DNA from: Acidimicrobium ferrooxidans
GTDB lineage: Bacteria; Actinomycetota; Geothermincolia; Fen-727; Anoxymicrobiaceae
Direction of reading: 5' to 3'
Assembly (NCBI GenBank): GCA_020723485.1
Contig: DYIU01000001.1
Span: 496,001 to 560,000, forward strand
Length of the DNA stretch: 64,000 nt
Made by a program: the position numbers and the translations under genes. The notes beneath the pieces were generated by a model. That model was not told where the DNA came from and did not search any database. It worked only from the letters and a program-made list of their open reading frames with translations. Below are positions 62,878-64,000 of this stretch, one piece after another; position 1 is the stretch's first letter; the number at the start of each line of letters is the position of its first letter.

Positions 62878-64000
62878 CTACTCCTCCGCTTCGGTCTCCG
62901 GCTCGGGCTCCGTTTCGGACTCCCCGGCCGCGCCCTCGTCGCCGGCCACCACCAGCGCGACCGCGCTGACCGTGTCGTTCGCCTGCACCCTCATGACCTT
63001 GACGCCCTGCGTCGCCCTGCCGGTCCTCGAGATGCCGTTGACGGGGACACGGATGACGATGCCCTCCTTGGAGACCACCACCAGCTCCTGGTTGTCCCTG
63101 ACAATCCTGGCTCCGGCGAGCACTCCCTTGGTCTCGGTCAACTTGATGGTGCGGACGCCCTTGCCGCCTCTCCGGTGGAGCGGGTACAACCCGGTAGACG
63201 TCCTCTTGCCGAATCCGTTAGAGGTTATCACGAACAGGTCAGTGCCGTCGCCGACGACCTCCATGGTGAGCACGCGGTCCCGCTTGTCCAGGTTCATGCC
63301 CTTGACCCCGGCTGCGACCCTTCCCATGGGCCGGCAGTCCCTCTCGTGGAACTTTATGGCCTGCCCCTTCTCCGACACCAGGATGAGCTCCTGGTCGCCG
63401 TCTGTGAGCCTGGCCCGGATCATCTCGTCGCCCGGGAAGAGCTTGAGCGCGATTATCCCGTCCCTGCGCGCCGAGTCGTAGGACTCGAAGGTGGTCTTCT
63501 TGACTATGCCGTTCTTGGTGGCGGTCACCAGGAACCTCCCGCCCCCGAAGTCTTTGGTGGCGATGACCTCGACTATCTTCTCGCCTGCCTCGAGTGGAAG
63601 AAGGTTGACCATGGCCTTGCCCTTGGAGGTCCGGCTGCCCGTCGGCAGCTCGTAGACCTTGAGCCGGTAGACCTTGCCCTTGTTAGAGAAGAAGAGGATG
63701 AAGTGGTGGGTTGTGGTTATGAACAGGTGCTCGACGAAGTCCCCCTCTTTGAGGTCCATGCCGGTCACGCCCCTGCCGCCCCTCTTCTGCTTTCGGAAAG
63801 TGGTCACGGGCACCCGCTTCGCGTAACCGGAGTGGGTGATGGATATGACCATCTCCTCCTCCGCGATGAGGTCTTCCACGGACAGGTCTTCCACCGCGCC
63901 GCCGAGCTCGGTGCGGCGCTCGTCCGAGTACCTTGCGTTTATCTCCTGCAGCTCGTCCTTGATGATGGCGAGCACTTTCCCCGGGTCGGCGAGTATCTCC
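62878..64000 (-). CDS. gyrA: DNA gyrase subunit A, C-terminal part (runs off the window)
   Basis: The frame is open to the window edge. It reads EILADPGK, LAIIKDELQEINARY, then SITHSGYAKRVP and the GyrA-box KQKRGGRGVTGM, followed by six-bladed beta-pinwheel repeats (NKGKVYRLKVYELP, VTATKNGIVKKTTF, EKGQAIKFHERDCRPMGR). The protein ends in an acidic Glu-rich tail, as in many gyrase A subunits. The catalytic Tyr and N-terminal domains are outside the window. The intact GyrA-box argues for gyrase rather than topoisomerase IV. Confidence 0.95.
   Translation of the reverse strand, partial: EILADPGKVLAIIKDELQEINARYSDERRTELGGAVEDLSVEDLIAEEEMVISITHSGYAKRVPVTTFRKQKRGGRGVTGMDLKEGDFVEHLFITTTHHFILFFSNKGKVYRLKVYELPTGSRTSKGKAMVNLLPLEAGEKIVEVIATKDFGGGRFLVTATKNGIVKKTTFESYDSARRDGIIALKLFPGDEMIRARLTDGDQELILVSEKGQAIKFHERDCRPMGRVAAGVKGMNLDKRDRVLTMEVVGDGTDLFVITSNGFGKRTSTGLYPLHRRGGKGVRTIKLTETKGVLAGARIVRDNQELVVVSKEGIVIRVPVNGISRTGRATQGVKVMRVQANDTVSAVALVVAGDEGAAGESETEPEPETEAEE

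Overview
The window is high-GC DNA with dense, short-spaced operons and frequent TTG and GTG starts. It looks like one chromosome segment of an actinobacterial (Actinomycetota) lineage, probably a deep-branching, uncultivated one. The main reason is the minus-strand block mfd, peptidylprolyl isomerase, mazG, enolase-family gene, pyk, ftsB-like, DUF501, ppx, which is typical of that phylum. The neighbouring prs, glmU, L25, pth and ispE genes fit the same picture. This placement is inference, because no rRNA gene is present. All three tRNA genes encode their CCA ends.

Region 1 (1-12860, plus strand) is a surface-polysaccharide locus. It has four GT4 glycosyltransferases, one GT2, an O-antigen-ligase-type polymerase/ligase, two hexapeptide acyltransferases, two SAM methyltransferases, a polyprenyl-phosphate sugar transferase that would start each chain, and rmlD. 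A clear sigma70 promoter at 9060-9088 starts a second transcription unit. No flippase, rmlA or rmlB is in view. Region 2 (12857-18178) holds a zinc-ribbon methyltransferase, two tandem LpxL-like acyltransferases, an rmlC-like epimerase and lgt.

Region 3 (18371-25030) is a ketone-utilisation module: thiolase on plus, and an operon of acetone carboxylase beta, alpha and gamma plus an SCP2-like protein on minus. It would turn acetone into acetoacetate and then acetyl-CoA, with a separate CoA-activating enzyme not seen here. Region 4 (25382-28159) has a DUF4436 membrane protein, an MFS transporter, tRNA-Leu and an AT-richer HNH endonuclease gene.

Region 5 (28254-49327, mostly minus) is the housekeeping block. 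It includes an enolase-family protein lacking several catalytic residues and a 940-residue B-box protein with Pro- and Lys-rich repeats. Region 6 (49464-64000) has an FAD oxidoreductase, a two-module zinc-ribbon protein (paralogue of the one at 42406-43476), a LarA-like protein, a TPR protein, tRNA-Ile, rtcB with archease, a 1986-residue multi-PAS/GAF histidine kinase and the C-terminal part of gyrA.

Two repeat families stand out. One is a REP-like palindrome at gene ends (17407, 19619, 48395, 50968). The other is a palindromic element attached to the 3' side of tRNA-Gln and tRNA-Ile, carrying inverted copies of each tRNA's own T-arm.
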